Shown here in pieces: positions 8,335 to 18,133 of a DNA stretch of 64,000 nt (within the stretch, counting starts at the first letter, position 1; each line of letters begins with the position of its first letter). The position numbers and the translations under genes were made by a program. The notes below the pieces were generated by a model. The model was not told where the DNA came from and ran no database searches. It was given only the letters and a program-made list of their open reading frames with translations. This DNA comes from Flavobacterium sp. (lineage in GTDB: Bacteria > Bacteroidota > Bacteroidia > Flavobacteriales > Flavobacteriaceae), in contig NZ_PNJW01000001.1 of NCBI RefSeq assembly GCF_013822155.1, positions 95,421-159,420 on the forward strand. The letters run 5' to 3'.

Positions 8335-8803
8335 TTTTTTTCTAGTTGTCCTACTTTTGTTTCTGGTTTCTTGTGATAAGAAACGGGTTTTTGATGAATA
8401 CAAAACGGTGGGTCAAAATTGGCACAAAGACAGTATTGTTTCTTTTACCTTTGAGCAAAAAGATACCTTAACGAAGCAAAATCTTTTTATCAATATACGA
8501 AACAATAAAAATTATCCTTTTAATAATTTATTTTTGATTGTTGAAATGGAACATCCTTCTAAAAAAACGTTGGTTGACACCCTTGAATATAAAATGGCCA
8601 AACCGGATGGAACACTTTTAGGGGAAGGTTTATCAGATACCAAAGAAAATAAATTGTTTTATAAAGAAAATTTTGTGTTTAAAAATTCAGGTCAATATAA
8701 AGTTACCATTCAACAAGCGGTCAGACAATCCGGAAAAATTGAAGGTATTGAAAAATTAGACGGCATAACCGAAGTTGGATTTAGAATAGAAAAACAAGAA
8801 TAA
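8318..8803 (+). CDS. gldH: Gliding motility lipoprotein GldH
   Basis: A 161-residue lipoprotein: hydrophobic signal with LVSC (Cys19), then a soluble domain with VFDEYKTVGQNWHKDSIVSF and NLFINIRNNKNYPFNNLFL, which I recognise as GldH. GldH is required for gliding in Flavobacterium johnsoniae and is linked to the motility/T9SS machinery at the cell envelope. The correct start is the ATG at 8318. Longer readings upstream run through the Asn/Lys tail of the PSP1 gene in another frame and would spoil the signal peptide. It lies between the PSP1 gene (17-bp overlap) and a PBP1A gene (8-bp gap). Confidence 0.93.
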   Translation: MTLKNSFFLVVLLLFLVSCDKKRVFDEYKTVGQNWHKDSIVSFTFEQKDTLTKQNLFINIRNNKNYPFNNLFLIVEMEHPSKKTLVDTLEYKMAKPDGTLLGEGLSDTKENKLFYKENFVFKNSGQYKVTIQQAVRQSGKIEGIEKLDGITEVGFRIEKQE

Positions 8804-8811
8804 AGAATACT

Positions 8812-11091
8812 ATGGCTCAAAAAAAATATACCGGCGTAAAAGACATTGCTTATTATCAAAAAAAATTCTGGAAAATCTTTTTTTTAGGATTAGGTGGTGT
8901 GTTTTTGTTTTTTGTTTTTGCCAATTTTGGTTTGTTTGGTTCGATGCCAAGTTTCGATGAATTAGAAAATCCTGATTCAAACCTAGCTACAGAAATTATC
9001 GCTTCAGACGGGGTAATTTTAGGTAAATTTTATCGCGAAAATCGATCGCCTGTAAAATTTGAAGACTTACCAAAACATTTAGTTGATGCCTTAATTTCAA
9101 CGGAAGACGAACGTTTTTATGAACATTCCGGAATTGATGCCCGTAGAACTTTTGGTGCAGCAGTAAAATTAGGAGCCGATGGTGGAGCAAGTACTATTTC
9201 ACAACAATTAGCCAAACTTTTGTTTCACGGAGAAGGTTCCCGATTCATTCTTTTCAGAATGGTGCAAAAAGTAAAAGAATGGATTATTGCAACCAAATTA
9301 GAACGCCAATATACTAAAAATGAAATCATTGCTTTGTATTTAAACCGAGCAGATTTTGTTAATACTGCCGTAGGAATACGTTCAGCTGCAAAAGTCTATT
9401 TTGGTAAAGAACCGAGAGATTTATCTATTGAAGAAGGTGCTCTTTTAATTGGAATGCTTAAAAATCCGTCTTTGTTTAATCCGGTTCGTGAAAAAAGAAA
9501 ACAATTAGTGTTAAACCGAAGAAATACAGTATTAGCCCAAATGGTTCGAAATAACTTTTTAGAGCCCGAAGCGAAAGCTATTTTAGAGAAAAAACCGGTT
9601 GTTTTAGATTTTAATCCGGAAAGTCATACCGATGGAATTGCAACTTATTTTAGAGAATACCTCCGGGATTACATGAAAAAATGGTGTAAGGAAAATAAAA
9701 AACCGGATGGTACGGAATATAATGTTTACAATGACGGTTTAAAAATATATACGACGATAGATTCCCGCATGCAAAAACACGCTGAAGAAGCGGTGGATGA
9801 GCATTTGAAAAACCTACAAAAAGAATTCTTTGCTGCTCAAAAGACAAATAAAAACGCTCCGTTTTTAAAACTTAATAAGGATGAAACAGACAAACTTTTA
9901 ATGCGAGCCATGAAAGTTTCTGAACGATGGCGACTTATGAAACTTCAGGAAAAAAGCGATGAAGAAATAATAAAATCATTTTCTGTAAAGACCGATATGC
10001 GGATTTTCACATGGAAAGGTGAACGGGATACAATTATGTCTCCAATGGATTCTATTCGGTATTATAAACATTTTTTACAAACAGGAATGATTTCCGTGGA
10101 ACCTCAAACCGGTCATGTTAAAGTTTGGGTTGGAGGAATAAATTATAAGCATTTTCAATATGACCATGCCGGACAAGGTGCCCGTCAAGTTGGTTCAACC
10201 TTTAAACCATTTGTTTATGCTACTGCTATTGAACAATTAAACATGTCGCCATGTGATTCTATTATTGACTCTCCTTTTACAATTCCAAGAGGCAGACATA
10301 ATGTTACTGAAAGTTGGACCCCCAGAAATTCAGACGGAAAATACCGAGGCATGATTACTTTGAAAAAAGCGTTAGCCAACTCAATTAATACCGTTTCGGC
10401 TAAATTAATAGACCGAACCGGACCAAGAGCAGTAATTGATTTGACTCATAAACTTGGTGTTACAACCGAAATTCCCGAACAACCTGCCATTTGCCTTGGA
10501 GCTGTAGAAATAACCGTTCAGGATATGGTTGCTGCTTTTAGTACTTTTGCCAACAAAGGAATTTATATCAAACCTCAACTTATTACCCGCATTGAAGATA
10601 AAAATGGAAATGTCATTTTTGAATCAATTCCTGAAACACATGATGTTTTAAATCAAGATATTGCTTATGCCGTAATTAAGTTAATGGAAGGAGTAACCGA
10701 AGACGGAACCGGAACCCGATTGCGTTGGGGCGGTGCCGGATTTACAAAATATAATTATCAGTTTACCAACCCCATTGCAGGAAAAACCGGTACAACTCAA
10801 AACAACTCAGATGGTTGGTTCATGGGAATAGTTCCTAATTTATGTACCGGCGTTTGGGTAGGCTGTGAAGACCGTTCTGCTCGATTTAGAAGCACTTCCA
10901 TGGGACAAGGAGCGACAATGGCTCTCCCGATTTGGGGACTTTATATGGATAAATGCTACAAAGATGACAAGCTCAATGTTTCTAAAGAAGCTTTTGATAG
11001 GCCTAAAAATATTTCCATAAAAGTAGATTGTTGGAAACCCGTTAAAGACACTTTAGACTTTGACCAAGAAGTGGATGAATTTAATTTTTAA
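8812..11091 (+). CDS. Bifunctional class A penicillin-binding protein (PBP1A family)
   Basis: This 759-residue enzyme polymerises and cross-links peptidoglycan. After one membrane anchor (about 20-42) comes a GT51 glycosyltransferase domain with catalytic Glu98 in STEDERFYEHSGID and the GGASTISQQLAK motif. A transpeptidase domain follows with STFK (Ser462), SIN (524-526) and KTGT (658-661), all intact. The region between the domains (about 330-420) is an extra insert common in Bacteroidota. It starts 8 bp after gldH and is followed at 11118 by a strong terminator, so it ends the operon. Confidence 0.96.
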   Translation: MAQKKYTGVKDIAYYQKKFWKIFFLGLGGVFLFFVFANFGLFGSMPSFDELENPDSNLATEIIASDGVILGKFYRENRSPVKFEDLPKHLVDALISTEDERFYEHSGIDARRTFGAAVKLGADGGASTISQQLAKLLFHGEGSRFILFRMVQKVKEWIIATKLERQYTKNEIIALYLNRADFVNTAVGIRSAAKVYFGKEPRDLSIEEGALLIGMLKNPSLFNPVREKRKQLVLNRRNTVLAQMVRNNFLEPEAKAILEKKPVVLDFNPESHTDGIATYFREYLRDYMKKWCKENKKPDGTEYNVYNDGLKIYTTIDSRMQKHAEEAVDEHLKNLQKEFFAAQKTNKNAPFLKLNKDETDKLLMRAMKVSERWRLMKLQEKSDEEIIKSFSVKTDMRIFTWKGERDTIMSPMDSIRYYKHFLQTGMISVEPQTGHVKVWVGGINYKHFQYDHAGQGARQVGSTFKPFVYATAIEQLNMSPCDSIIDSPFTIPRGRHNVTESWTPRNSDGKYRGMITLKKALANSINTVSAKLIDRTGPRAVIDLTHKLGVTTEIPEQPAICLGAVEITVQDMVAAFSTFANKGIYIKPQLITRIEDKNGNVIFESIPETHDVLNQDIAYAVIKLMEGVTEDGTGTRLRWGGAGFTKYNYQFTNPIAGKTGTTQNNSDGWFMGIVPNLCTGVWVGCEDRSARFRSTSMGQGATMALPIWGLYMDKCYKDDKLNVSKEAFDRPKNISIKVDCWKPVKDTLDFDQEVDEFNF

Positions 11092-11117
11092 ATCAATTTG
11101 AATTTTAAATATACTAA

Positions 11118-11146
11118 ATGGGCTTTGCGAAAAGCTCATTTTTTTT
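11118..11146 (+). terminator. Rho-independent terminator of the PBP1A operon
   Basis: ATGGGCTTT (11118-11126), loop GCGA, and AAAGCTCAT (11131-11139) form a 9-bp stem with one G-T wobble, followed by eight T. It is 26 bp after the PBP stop codon and also contains the -33 element of the next promoter. Confidence 0.85.
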
Positions 11147-11155
11147 ATACCTTTA
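11124..11155 (+). promoter_or_regulatory. Promoter of the CoA-transferase operon, inside the preceding terminator
   Basis: A -33 TTTG (11124-11127) and a -7 TACCTTTA (11148-11155; consensus TAnnTTTG with the last base changed) are separated by 20 bp, the expected spacing. Start of transcription would be near 11160, leaving a leader of about 19 nt before the ATG at 11179. Confidence 0.5.
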
Positions 11156-11178
11156 AAACTCGAAAAACAAACAAACGT

Positions 11179-11880
11179 ATGATTACACGAAAAGTAAATT
11201 CCGTGCAGGAAGCTCTGAACGGCATTACAGATAATATGACCATCATGTTGGGTGGATTTGGCCTATGTGGTATTCCGGAAAACAGCATTGCTGAATTAGT
11301 TAAATTAGGCATTTCAGATTTAACTTGCATTTCTAATAATGCCGGAGTGGATGATTTTGGGTTAGGATTACTACTCCAAAAAAAACAGATTAAAAAAATG
11401 ATTTCATCTTATGTAGGAGAAAATGCAGAGTTTGAACGCCAAATGCTTTCCGGTGAACTTGATGTAGAACTCACTCCACAAGGAACATTAGCTGAAAAAT
11501 GTAGAGCGGCTCAACATGGAATTCCTGCTTTTTTTACACCTGCCGGATACGGAACTGAAGTAGCTGAAGGTAAAGAAACCCGCGAATTTAACGGAAAAAT
11601 GTATGTGATGGAAGAAGCCTATAAAGCTGATTTTGCCATTGTAAAAGCGTGGAAAGGAGATGAAGCCGGAAACTTAATATTCAAAGGTACAGCCAAAAAC
11701 TTCAATTCTTGTATGGCCGGAGCAGCTAAAATTACGATTGCAGAAGTGGAGGAATTAGTGCCCGCCGGAACTCTAGACCCTAACCAAATCCACATTCCGG
11801 GAATAATGGTCAATCGTATTTTTAAAGGGGAAAAGTTTGAAAAAAGAATTGAACAAAGAACCGTTAGACAAAAAGCATAA
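11179..11880 (+). CDS. scoA: 3-oxoacid CoA-transferase subunit A
   Basis: A 233-residue subunit with the CoA-transferase I motifs [15 protein letters not shown] and [15 protein letters not shown]. Together with subunit B, 3 bp downstream, it moves CoA from succinyl-CoA to acetoacetate or a similar 3-oxo acid (ketone-body and short-chain acid use) in the cytoplasm. I start it at the ATG at 11179. A longer in-frame reading from 11098 would run through the terminator hairpin and promoter, and its extra residues do not resemble the family. Exact acid specificity is not visible in the sequence. Confidence 0.93.
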   Translation: MITRKVNSVQEALNGITDNMTIMLGGFGLCGIPENSIAELVKLGISDLTCISNNAGVDDFGLGLLLQKKQIKKMISSYVGENAEFERQMLSGELDVELTPQGTLAEKCRAAQHGIPAFFTPAGYGTEVAEGKETREFNGKMYVMEEAYKADFAIVKAWKGDEAGNLIFKGTAKNFNSCMAGAAKITIAEVEELVPAGTLDPNQIHIPGIMVNRIFKGEKFEKRIEQRTVRQKA

Positions 11881-11883
11881 ATC

Positions 11884-12543
11884 ATGGCACTAGATAAAAA
11901 TCAAATTGCAAAACGAATTGCAAAAGAAGTAAAAGACGGTTACTACGTAAATTTAGGAATTGGCATTCCAACATTAGTAGCAAATTTTGTCAGAACAGAC
12001 ATTTCTGTTGAATTTCAAAGTGAAAATGGCGTGCTTGGTATGGGTCCATTTCCCTTTGAAGGAGAAGAAGATGCCGATATCATTAATGCGGGAAAACAAA
12101 CAATCACGACTTTGCCCGGAGCTTCCTTTTTTGATTCAGCATTCAGTTTTGGGATGATCCGAAGTAAAAAAGTAGATTTAACTATATTAGGAGCCATGGA
12201 AGTTTCTGAAAAGGGAGACATTGCTAATTGGAAAATCCCCGGAAAAATGGTGAAAGGAATGGGAGGAGCAATGGATTTAGTTGCTTCTGCCGAAAATATC
12301 ATCGTCGCGATGATGCATGTTAACAAAGCCGGCGAATCTAAAGTGCTTAAAAACTGTACATTACCATTAACCGGAGTGGGTTGTGTTAAAAAAATTGTCA
12401 CCGAATTAGCCGTGATGGATGTTACCCCAAATGGTTTTAAATTACTAGAAAGAGCTCCTGGTGTTTCTGTAGAAGAAATTGTCAAAGCCACAGAAGGGAA
12501 ATTAATTGTAGAAGGTGAAATTCCTGAGATGATTTTAGATTAA
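11884..12543 (+). CDS. scoB: 3-oxoacid CoA-transferase subunit B
   Basis: A 219-residue partner of subunit A. It has VNLGIGIPTLVANF near the N-terminus and the catalytic glutamate Glu47 in the SENG motif (QSENGVLGMGPFP), which forms the enzyme-CoA thioester in this family. Length is normal. The gene begins 3 bp after subunit A and is followed by a strong terminator shared with the convergent gene. Confidence 0.95.
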   Translation: MALDKNQIAKRIAKEVKDGYYVNLGIGIPTLVANFVRTDISVEFQSENGVLGMGPFPFEGEEDADIINAGKQTITTLPGASFFDSAFSFGMIRSKKVDLTILGAMEVSEKGDIANWKIPGKMVKGMGGAMDLVASAENIIVAMMHVNKAGESKVLKNCTLPLTGVGCVKKIVTELAVMDVTPNGFKLLERAPGVSVEEIVKATEGKLIVEGEIPEMILD

Positions 12544-12563
12544 ATATTGTTTAAAAAAAAATT

Positions 12564-12597
12564 AAAGCTATTAAAATTCAACCTTTAATAGCTTTTT
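12564..12597. terminator. Bidirectional terminator between scoB and the convergent unknown gene
   Basis: A perfect 12-bp stem, AAAGCTATTAAA (12564-12575) and TTTAATAGCTTT (12584-12595), with an 8-nt loop. T runs follow on the plus strand, and a run of nine A (12553-12561) gives T on the minus strand. It serves both converging genes and overlaps the stop codon of the minus-strand gene. Confidence 0.85.
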
Positions 12598-12985
12598 ATT
12601 TGTTTAAATAGGCCAATAAAACCTCATTCGCATTGCCAAAAGTTGGATGTTGATCGGTTACATTCACCACTCTTTTTTTGTTTAATTTATACGTCAAATC
12701 AAATTCTGTTGTAAATAAAATAACTGATAAAAACGGATTATTAATAAAAGGGAGCAAGCGATTAAAGGCTTCGTTAATAGTATGAATTTCAAACAACTCT
12801 TCTTTTTGAAATCGGAATTTTAGTTCTAATTTCAACTCATTTTCTTCTAAAATAGGACGAATAAAAATATTTTTTAATTCCGTTTTTCCAATGGTTTTGG
12901 CAAAAGTAAGTTTGGCAAAAGTCCCATCAGAAAGACTGGTTTTAAATTTTTCATAAAACTCTGAAAAAGTTGCAGTAAATAACAT
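12596..12985 (-). CDS. Unknown protein, 129 residues
   Basis: I do not recognise this protein with certainty. It is a soluble, Phe- and Lys-rich polypeptide of 129 residues with no signal peptide or membrane segment and looks alpha/beta. The pattern KLTFAKTIGKTELKNIFIRPI followed by a LELKFRFQKEE strand reminds me of an N-terminal domain found in some flavobacterial SAM-dependent methyltransferases, but no methyltransferase domain follows here. It lies 13 bp downstream of the fused ABC ATPase gene on the same strand, so it is probably co-transcribed. Confidence 0.7.
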   Translation of the reverse strand: MLFTATFSEFYEKFKTSLSDGTFAKLTFAKTIGKTELKNIFIRPILEENELKLELKFRFQKEELFEIHTINEAFNRLLPFINNPFLSVILFTTEFDLTYKLNKKRVVNVTDQHPTFGNANEVLLAYLNK

Positions 12986-12998
12986 ATTTTTTTAATTT

Positions 12999-14687
12999 TT
13001 ATCCTTTCGGTATCGCTTCAATCAACTTTTTAGTATACTCACTTTTTGGATGAGCATACAATTCATCGGCATCAGCCATTTCTTCAATTTTTCCTTTATT
13101 CATCACTAAAACTTGGTCACTCATATATTTTACAACCGCTAAATCATGTGAAATAAAAATATAAGTGAAGCCAAAATTCTCTTTTAATTCGTTCAATAAA
13201 TTCAACACTTGAGCCTGAACAGATATATCTAACGCCGAAACCGATTCGTCACAAACAATAAGCTTGGGTTGTAAGGCAATTGTTCTGGCTATTCCAATGC
13301 GTTGCCGCTGTCCTCCTGAAAACTCATGTGGATAACGGTTAAAAAAGGGTTCTCCTAAACCAACTCGTTCCAAAATTTCGATTGTCTTTACTTTTCGTTC
13401 AGCATCGTTAGCGAATAAACCATGTACTTTCATAGGCTCCATAATGGCTTTTCCAATTGGAATTCTCGGATTTAAAGAAGAATATGGATCTTGAAAAATG
13501 ATTTGAATTTCTTTTCGTAATTTTCGAATATCTTCCTTATTTAAGTTTGTAATATCATTTCCTTTATATAAAATTTGACCCGATGTAGCTTTATCTAATT
13601 GCAAAATAGCATTTCCTAATGTTGATTTTCCACACCCTGATTCCCCAACTAAGCCAACTGTTTCGCCTTCATAAATTTTAAAACTAACCTCATTTACGGC
13701 TTTAAAAGAATGTTGCTTTCCAAATAAACCTACCGAAGAAAAATAGTCTTTTCCAATATTTTTTACTTCTAAAAGTGGCGATTTTGAATAGATTTTCAAT
13801 TGGTTTTTATTTCTTTCCTCTGCAGATACTATTTCACTTTTGAATGATTCTTTCAAAAAATCTTGAATGGTGGGAAGCCTTTTCAAGCGAAAATCCAATG
13901 AAGGTCGCGAGGCAATAAGAGCTTTAGTGTAATTATGTTGCGGATTTTCGAAAATTTCTTTGGCAATTCCCTGTTCTACAATTTGACCTTTATACATCAC
14001 TAAAACCCGATTAGCGATTTCAGAAACTAAAGATAAATCGTGTGAAATAAAAAGTATACTCATCTTCGTTTCTCTCTGTAACTCTTTTAGCAATTGTATG
14101 ATTTCCTTTTGAACGGTAACATCCAAAGCAGTTGTGGGTTCATCTGCAATTAAAATTTTAGGCTTACAAGCAATTGCCATAGCTATCATAACCCGTTGCT
14201 TTTGTCCGCCGGAAATTTGGTGAGGATATTTAAAAAACAGTTCTTCCGGATTTGGTAATTTTACTTTTTCAAAAAGAGAAATTACTTGATTTTTAATTTC
14301 TTTTTTTGAAAGTGAAGTGTGTATTTCTAAAATTTCTGCTACTTGCATGCCGCATTTCATCGAAGGATTCAGTGAACTCATGGGTTCCTGAAAAATCATT
14401 GCAATTTCATTTCCTCTGATTTTTTGAAATTCCTGATCCGACAAAAAGGAAATATCTTTGCCTTCAAAAACGATTGAACCATTGGCGATTTTTGAAATAG
14501 AAGAAGGCAACAAACCCATGATTGCCAAGGAAGAAACAGACTTTCCGGATCCTGATTCCCCGACAATTCCTAAAATTTCATTTTCATATAATTCATAGGT
14601 TAATTGATGAACAACCAGAATAAATTCATTCTCTCTTTTAAAAGAAATAGTCAAGTTTTCTACCGATAACAGCTTTTGATTATTCAT
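12999..14687 (-). CDS. Fused two-domain ABC ATPase of the peptide/nickel (Dpp/Opp) type
   Basis: A 562-residue protein with two complete ATPase halves in the order DppD then DppF, as in YejF or GsiA. Walker A motifs are GESGSGKS (about 44-51) and GESGCGKS (about 345-352), signatures are ISGGQKQR and FSGGQRQR, and Walker B regions are LIADEPTTALD and IVCDESVSALD. The second half lacks the usual Glu after the Asp-Glu pair only in wording (DES instead of DEP), so catalysis should be intact. It would power uptake of peptides or murein fragments. No permease or binding-protein gene is adjacent, so it must pair with subunits encoded elsewhere. Confidence 0.92.
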   Translation of the reverse strand: MNNQKLLSVENLTISFKRENEFILVVHQLTYELYENEILGIVGESGSGKSVSSLAIMGLLPSSISKIANGSIVFEGKDISFLSDQEFQKIRGNEIAMIFQEPMSSLNPSMKCGMQVAEILEIHTSLSKKEIKNQVISLFEKVKLPNPEELFFKYPHQISGGQKQRVMIAMAIACKPKILIADEPTTALDVTVQKEIIQLLKELQRETKMSILFISHDLSLVSEIANRVLVMYKGQIVEQGIAKEIFENPQHNYTKALIASRPSLDFRLKRLPTIQDFLKESFKSEIVSAEERNKNQLKIYSKSPLLEVKNIGKDYFSSVGLFGKQHSFKAVNEVSFKIYEGETVGLVGESGCGKSTLGNAILQLDKATSGQILYKGNDITNLNKEDIRKLRKEIQIIFQDPYSSLNPRIPIGKAIMEPMKVHGLFANDAERKVKTIEILERVGLGEPFFNRYPHEFSGGQRQRIGIARTIALQPKLIVCDESVSALDISVQAQVLNLLNELKENFGFTYIFISHDLAVVKYMSDQVLVMNKGKIEEMADADELYAHPKSEYTKKLIEAIPKG

Positions 14688-14813
14688 GTTTTAAAATTAA
14701 TTTATTTTTTTCATTTTCATCTTAAAAATATTTTTTAAATAAAAGTGAGCTATAATTAAGTTTAGAGATGACTTAAGAGTAATATAAATTCTTTTAAAGG
14801 AAGTAATATTTTA

Positions 14814-14821
14814 TATCTTTG
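14814..14821 (+). promoter_or_regulatory. -7 element before the secreted subtilase gene
   Basis: TATCTTTG is an exact TAnnTTTG match 21 bp before the ATG at 14843. No clear -33 TTG is found. Confidence 0.5.
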
Positions 14822-14842
14822 AAATGATTTAAAAATAAATTG

Positions 14843-17800
14843 ATGAAAAATATATATTTCTCAGGTAAAATTATTATTCTAATAATAATTGTTTTTACGA
14901 CTCCTTTTTTGTTAAAAGGGCAAACTGTTGAACAAAAAAAAGAATTATTAGAGCAATATGATATTGCTAAAATTAAAACACTACAAGTTCAGTTTGCAAA
15001 AAAAGCCAAGATAGAAAAAGAAAAAGCTATCCTTGCTGCCCGAGCTAATCAGTGGGAGATTTTTAAATATAATTCGGATGGAAGTTTTGATGAGTTAATT
15101 GGTCTACATCCTGACGGAAGTCCAAAATATTTTTCCATAAACAACATAAATGCTGCAAAATCAACACGAACAAACCACTTAAATTCCGGTGGAAGTTTAG
15201 GCCTCAATTTAAATGGTCAAAACATGATTGGAGGAGTTTGGGATGGTGGTCCTGTTAGAATATCCCATCAAGAATTTGGGGGAAGAGTTCAAATTGGAGA
15301 CGGTGTAACTGTTTTAAACTCAAATAGTTTCCATGGTACACATGTGACAGGAACAATAACAGCAACCGGCGTTCAAGCAAATGCAAAAGGGATGGCTAAT
15401 TTAGCAACCGTAAAAACATTTGATTGGACTAATGATGAAGCAGAGGTTTTAGCTGAAATTCAAAATGGTTTATTGTTATCAAATCATTCCTATGGTGTTC
15501 CGATTTCAAGTGCTCCTGGGCCATGGTATATAGGAGCCTATTCTGCAGATACAAGAGCATGGGATGAAATTCAATACGTTTCACCTTATTATTTAATGGT
15601 TGTTTCTGCCGGAAATGATGGTGGGAACACAAATCAAAACCCCTCTACAGCTGGCTATGATAAATTAACAGGAAATAAAAACGGAAAAAACAATTTAGTC
15701 ATTGCTAACGCACAAGATGCTATTGTTGATACTAATGGAAATCTACTTTTAGTAAATATAAACTCATCCAGTAGTCAAGGGCCATCAGATGATTTCAGAA
15801 TAAAACCGGATATAACAGGAAACGGAACATCCTTAAATTCAACCACGAGTTCGGGTGATAATCAATACACCTCTTTATCGGGAACATCAATGGCAAGTCC
15901 GAATGTTATGGGAACCCTATTATTATTACAACAACATTATTCCAATTTATATCAAAAATTCATTCGTTCTTCAACTTTAAAAGGATTAGTTTGTCATACA
16001 GCAGATGATGCCGGAAATGCCGGGCCGGATGCAAAATTTGGCTGGGGTCTTTTGAATGCAAAAGCGGCTGCCATTGCCATCACAAACAATGGATTAAGTA
16101 CTTGGATTTCTGAAGAAAAAATAGCGACAAATGATACCTACACAATGACTGTAAAATCTATTGCTGGGGCTCCTTTAACCGCGACGATCTGTTGGACTGA
16201 TGTGCCCGGAATTGTTAATAACGGAGTATTAAACAGCACAATTCCCGCTTTAGTAAATGATTTAGATATTAGAATTACACAAGGTTCCAATACCTATTTT
16301 CCATGGCGGTTACAATCTAATGCTTCTCTTTTAGCAGTAAGAAACGGGGATAATTTTGTAGATACCGTTGAAACAATTAAAATAGATTCAGTTAATGGTG
16401 GAGATTATACCATCACTATTTCCAGTAAAGGAACGTTAGTCAATAATGATCAACCTTTCGGATTGATTATTTCAGGGATTGATTCTTCTTTTGGAATAGT
16501 TCCTCTTGGATATGATCAAGTAAAATGTGCCAACGAGGAAGCCGTCTTTTCATTTAATTTCAATGGAGCATCAAGTGGGAATGTAAATTTATCCGCAATA
16601 AATATACCTGCCGGAGCTAATGTCAATTTTAGTTCAAACCCCATAAACACGAATGGTATTTTTACGATGACTGTTTCAAATTTATCAAATGTTATTCCGG
16701 GAGAATATTCCATTGGAGTAGTAGGAAGTAATGGATTGGATACGGAAACCCGTTATGTAAATTTAAAGATTTTGAGCAATCAATTTAATTCTGTTACCAC
16801 GACCTACCCTATAAATGGTCAAACAGGTCTTTCAACCACCTTAAATTTAACATGGGAAGAAGATATTAATGCTGAAAATTATATGCTAGAAATTGCTACA
16901 GATTTTAATTTTAATTCAATCATTGAATCTCAATCAACTGCAAACACAAATTATACCGTAACTAACTTAGCAAGTGAAACCGTTTATTATTGGAGAGTTA
17001 AACCAAGTAATCGTTGTGGAACTGCAACAAATTATAGTGTTTCCAGTTTTCAAACCGGTATTTTGAATTGTCAAAATCAATTTATAGGAACAGATTTTTC
17101 AGACGCCTCTATTGGCAGTGTAGCAAATTCATTGGCTTCAGTCCCAGTAACCGTTTCGGGTGGTTTTGTCATTGGAGATATAAATGTTACTTTAAATTTA
17201 ACACATACTTGGGTTCAAGACATGACAATTTATCTTGATGGCCCAGCTTCTATTGGAAGTCCGAGAATAACTTTGTTTGAGGAGCCTTGCGGTGGAGAAG
17301 ATGATATAGATGCCATTTTAGATGACTCCGGATTAGATTTGGAGTGTGGAATAAACCCAGCACCCGCAATTTCAGGAATTATAAAACCACTACAACTATT
17401 AAGTAATTTAAACAATTTACCTGCTGATGGAATTTGGAAACTTCAAGTGGTTGATAATTATAATGGTGATGGTGGAAGCATCAATTCATTTTCATTAGAT
17501 TTTTGTAGTTTATCAACTGTTACAAATAATTTAAATTTTGAAAACAATGGAATTATAACTACAACGTCAAGTGATAAAATTATTTTAAACACTGAAATAA
17601 ATGCCTCAACACCTTCTCAATCAGACAATAACCAAACTTATACACTTACAGAAACGCCTATACTTGGTCTGCTTACAAAAAATGGAACTGCACTTACAAT
17701 AGGTAATACTTTTACACAAAGTGATATAAATGAAGGTCGAATAAGCTATTCAAATTCACAATTTGAACCCGGTCAAGATTCGTTTAAAGCAGATATACTT

Positions 17801-18121
17801 AACAGTTCTTCGGGTTGGTTGCCAAATAATACCGTTATAATTACAATTGAAAACAGTTTAAGTACATCAGAAAATTTAATAGAATTTGTTCGTGTTTACC
17901 CTAATCCAACTCAAAATTATATTACAATTCAGCTCACAAATGAAATAGTGGGAGAAACTAAAATAGATTTATTTGATATTCAGGGAAGAAAAATCATCTC
18001 AAAAAACACAATTCAGAACACTGAAGAATTAAATCTTAGTGGTCTAACAGATGGCATTTATTTTCTTTCTATTCAAAATAATAACCACAAAATCATTAAA
18101 AAAATAATTTTAAAGAAATAA
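14843..18121 (+). CDS. Secreted S8 subtilisin-like protease with P-domain and T9SS type A sorting signal
   Basis: A 1092-residue exported protease. A signal peptide (to about 27) is followed by a short propeptide and an S8 catalytic domain with Asp134 (GGVWDGG), His164 (FHGTH), oxyanion Asn in SAGNDGG and Ser349 (GTSMASP), so the triad is complete. Then come beta domains (about 410-560), a fibronectin III-like domain (about 650-735), a proprotein-convertase P-domain-like region (about 745-890, with THTWVQDMTIYLDGP and DGIWKLQVVDNYNGDGG), a cadherin-like repeat (about 920-1000) and a T9SS type A domain (FVRVYPNPTQNYI to the end). It is delivered to the cell surface or medium by T9SS. An upstream TTG at 14840 is in frame, but ATG is preferred. 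Substrate unknown; probably degrades external protein. Confidence 0.95.
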   Translation: MKNIYFSGKIIILIIIVFTTPFLLKGQTVEQKKELLEQYDIAKIKTLQVQFAKKAKIEKEKAILAARANQWEIFKYNSDGSFDELIGLHPDGSPKYFSINNINAAKSTRTNHLNSGGSLGLNLNGQNMIGGVWDGGPVRISHQEFGGRVQIGDGVTVLNSNSFHGTHVTGTITATGVQANAKGMANLATVKTFDWTNDEAEVLAEIQNGLLLSNHSYGVPISSAPGPWYIGAYSADTRAWDEIQYVSPYYLMVVSAGNDGGNTNQNPSTAGYDKLTGNKNGKNNLVIANAQDAIVDTNGNLLLVNINSSSSQGPSDDFRIKPDITGNGTSLNSTTSSGDNQYTSLSGTSMASPNVMGTLLLLQQHYSNLYQKFIRSSTLKGLVCHTADDAGNAGPDAKFGWGLLNAKAAAIAITNNGLSTWISEEKIATNDTYTMTVKSIAGAPLTATICWTDVPGIVNNGVLNSTIPALVNDLDIRITQGSNTYFPWRLQSNASLLAVRNGDNFVDTVETIKIDSVNGGDYTITISSKGTLVNNDQPFGLIISGIDSSFGIVPLGYDQVKCANEEAVFSFNFNGASSGNVNLSAINIPAGANVNFSSNPINTNGIFTMTVSNLSNVIPGEYSIGVVGSNGLDTETRYVNLKILSNQFNSVTTTYPINGQTGLSTTLNLTWEEDINAENYMLEIATDFNFNSIIESQSTANTNYTVTNLASETVYYWRVKPSNRCGTATNYSVSSFQTGILNCQNQFIGTDFSDASIGSVANSLASVPVTVSGGFVIGDINVTLNLTHTWVQDMTIYLDGPASIGSPRITLFEEPCGGEDDIDAILDDSGLDLECGINPAPAISGIIKPLQLLSNLNNLPADGIWKLQVVDNYNGDGGSINSFSLDFCSLSTVTNNLNFENNGIITTTSSDKIILNTEINASTPSQSDNNQTYTLTETPILGLLTKNGTALTIGNTFTQSDINEGRISYSNSQFEPGQDSFKADILNSSSGWLPNNTVIITIENSLSTSENLIEFVRVYPNPTQNYITIQLTNEIVGETKIDLFDIQGRKIISKNTIQNTEELNLSGLTDGIYFLSIQNNNHKIIKKIILKK

Positions 18122-18133
18122 AAAAAACTAAAT

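Noticed and set aside
11098..11178. N-terminal extension of scoA
   Set aside because: It would be translated from the terminator hairpin and promoter; family proteins start at the ATG at 11179.
12015..12491. 158-codon open frame antisense to scoB
   Set aside because: Shadow of a conserved CoA-transferase gene; the product looks like reversed coding bias.
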